The position numbers were made by a program, and so were the translations under genes. From contig JAHFCV010000024.1 of assembly GCA_023249275.1 (NCBI GenBank), positions 12,431 through 18,317 on the forward strand: a DNA stretch of 5,887 nucleotides. Reading direction: 5' to 3'. Each line of letters starts with the position of its first letter. The first letter of the stretch is position 1. The notes beneath the pieces are model-generated. The model was not told the origin of the DNA. It saw nothing but the letters and a program-made list of their open reading frames with translations, and did no database searches. Shown piece by piece: positions 4,837-5,887 of the stretch. Source of the stretch: Candidatus Methanoperedens sp. (GTDB lineage Archaea > Halobacteriota > Methanosarcinia > Methanosarcinales > Methanoperedenaceae).

Positions 4837-5887
4837 ATGAAAACAAGAGTTTTATTAATAATTTTGGCATATTCCCTTTTGGCAACATCTGCATATGCAA
4901 ATCCATTAGATGCTTATATACAGAACCTGACATCGGCAGGGGCTGATTATGCATCAGGGAGAATAAGTTTTGAGGATATTGAGTGCAAAGTAATAGAAAA
5001 CGAGTATTTAATGAAAAAAGACAAAAATGTCAAAGAGTTCATTTCCTCAAAAAGTACTCCTGAGATTGACAGGATGTTTGAAGTCATGTACGCCCCCTCT
5101 TCCTGGGAATACGGGGAAAAAAAGGCAAGCCGGGAGGTGCGTGAGAAATATAGTTTAAAATGGGAAGTTTTAGATAAAGTAACACATGCCAACCAGGACG
5201 AGCGGGAAACAACGGTGTATTATAATCTTCGAGGGGAAAAGCCTCTAATTATTTACTTTGCAATCGTAGAGAGCAGGGATACGAGATGGATGGACGTATA
5301 TCAGTATCCTGAATCTTTCAGGAGATACTCAAATGAGGGACACGCTTTCATACAAAACTGCTTAAAAAAGTATCTAAAGCCCTCAGCAGAGGAAGCTCTT
5401 GAAAGTGCAACGCAGGCAATTGCTTCAGCTAAAGAGAGCGGGCTTGATATCGAGGGGGCGGAAAAGCTGTTGAAATCTGCAAGAGGAAATTTTGACAAAG
5501 GGGATTATGAAATTGCTCGATCCAATGCACTTGATGTCATTCCACTAGTAGAATCGGCAAAAAAACTGAGCGAATACCGGAGTTTAAGCGATGATGAAAA
5601 GAGAAAGCAGGCTGTTGAGGTTTTATCGCAGCGCTCAAGAGAAAAAACTAACAGGTCGGAAAAGATTTCAGATGAGTACACTAAAGACGACCTGGGTTCA
5701 AATCAGCAGTTTAATGTGTTTCTGGATGATGAGTCAAACTATGTATATTATCAGACAAGAATAGTTGATTTTAATAACAGAACACAAACATTCTACGAGA
5801 ACCAGGCTGTAGGGGAGTATGACTTTTATATAGGCTTCGAGGCTAAACAGTACTATGAGACGATGCTTATGGTTGATGCCAGGGTCC
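4837..5887 (+). CDS. Secreted protein of unknown function with helical segment, 3' end outside window
   Basis: The frame is open from ATG 4837 to the window end, giving 350 residues of an incomplete protein that I do not recognise. It starts with a good signal peptide: Lys2 and Arg4, a hydrophobic core at about 5-18, and an A-Y-A cleavage site before Asn22. Residues 23-180 look mixed alpha/beta, with Cys at 50 and 175. Residues 182-245 are an Ala/Glu/Lys-rich helical segment with the pattern A-x-x-x-G-x-D-I-x-x-A-E-x-L-L, then F-D-K-G-D-Y-E-I-A; such helical hairpins occur in archaeal surface proteins. A charged linker (about 246-288) leads to a Tyr-rich, probably beta part. Three N-X-S/T sequons (Asn30, Asn272, Asn314) make it a possible AglB substrate. 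GG at 4829-4830 gives a weak ribosome-binding site. No transmembrane anchor is seen before the window ends, so secreted and surface-anchored fates are both open. Confidence 0.85.
   Translation, partial: MKTRVLLIILAYSLLATSAYANPLDAYIQNLTSAGADYASGRISFEDIECKVIENEYLMKKDKNVKEFISSKSTPEIDRMFEVMYAPSSWEYGEKKASREVREKYSLKWEVLDKVTHANQDERETTVYYNLRGEKPLIIYFAIVESRDTRWMDVYQYPESFRRYSNEGHAFIQNCLKKYLKPSAEEALESATQAIASAKESGLDIEGAEKLLKSARGNFDKGDYEIARSNALDVIPLVESAKKLSEYRSLSDDEKRKQAVEVLSQRSREKTNRSEKISDEYTKDDLGSNQQFNVFLDDESNYVYYQTRIVDFNNRTQTFYENQAVGEYDFYIGFEAKQYYETMLMVDARV

Noticed and set aside
4652..4954. 100-codon minus-strand ORF between truD and the secreted-protein gene
   Set aside because: It covers the end of truD, the intergenic promoter and the signal-peptide region of the plus-strand gene; no start signal or recognisable product.
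1..5887. tRNA, rRNA or a known riboswitch
   Set aside because: No cloverleaf, conserved rRNA stretch or known aptamer pattern was recognised on either strand by eye.

Overview
The window looks like a piece of a euryarchaeal chromosome, most likely from a member of or relative of the Methanosarcinales (including ANME-2/Methanoperedens-type lineages). The evidence is an archaeal AglB-type oligosaccharyltransferase with a WWDYG motif, a TruD of the long archaeal type, a small protein resembling the archaeal DUF5788 family, TATA-box-like elements 25-30 bases before likely transcript starts, and Shine-Dalgarno-like sites at some genes. The lineage call is inference from remembered protein patterns; no search was run.

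Layout. Positions 1-1116 hold the C-terminal part of an AglB/STT3 oligosaccharyltransferase whose start lies left of the window. After a 114-base gap comes a probable two-gene unit: thioredoxin reductase (trxB, 1231-2145) and, 7 bases later, a DUF5788-like helical protein (2153-2620). A RimI/Ard1-like GNAT acetyltransferase (2617-3063, minus strand) converges on it, so that the two stop codons share a TTAA. A 329-base AT-rich divergent intergenic region (3064-3392) separates the acetyltransferase from truD (3393-4691, plus strand). After a 145-base gap with a T-tract and a clear TATA box, a gene for a secreted protein of unknown function starts at 4837 and runs off the right end.

The genes are mostly housekeeping: protein N-glycosylation (aglB), thiol redox balance (trxB), protein acetylation (GNAT) and tRNA pseudouridylation (truD). 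The last gene encodes an exported protein with three N-X-S/T sequons, so it could be a client of AglB.

The most unusual part is the intergenic region before truD. It contains a perfect 18-bp palindrome (3256-3273) touching a TATA box. Inside the predicted truD leader is a dyad built from CGAACT half-sites repeated every 10 bp, three on each side of one centre at 3338 (3307-3369), followed by a run of six T and then the truD start. It could act in DNA as a helically phased operator or in RNA as a leader hairpin/attenuator. No mobile element, CRISPR array, tRNA or rRNA gene was seen.
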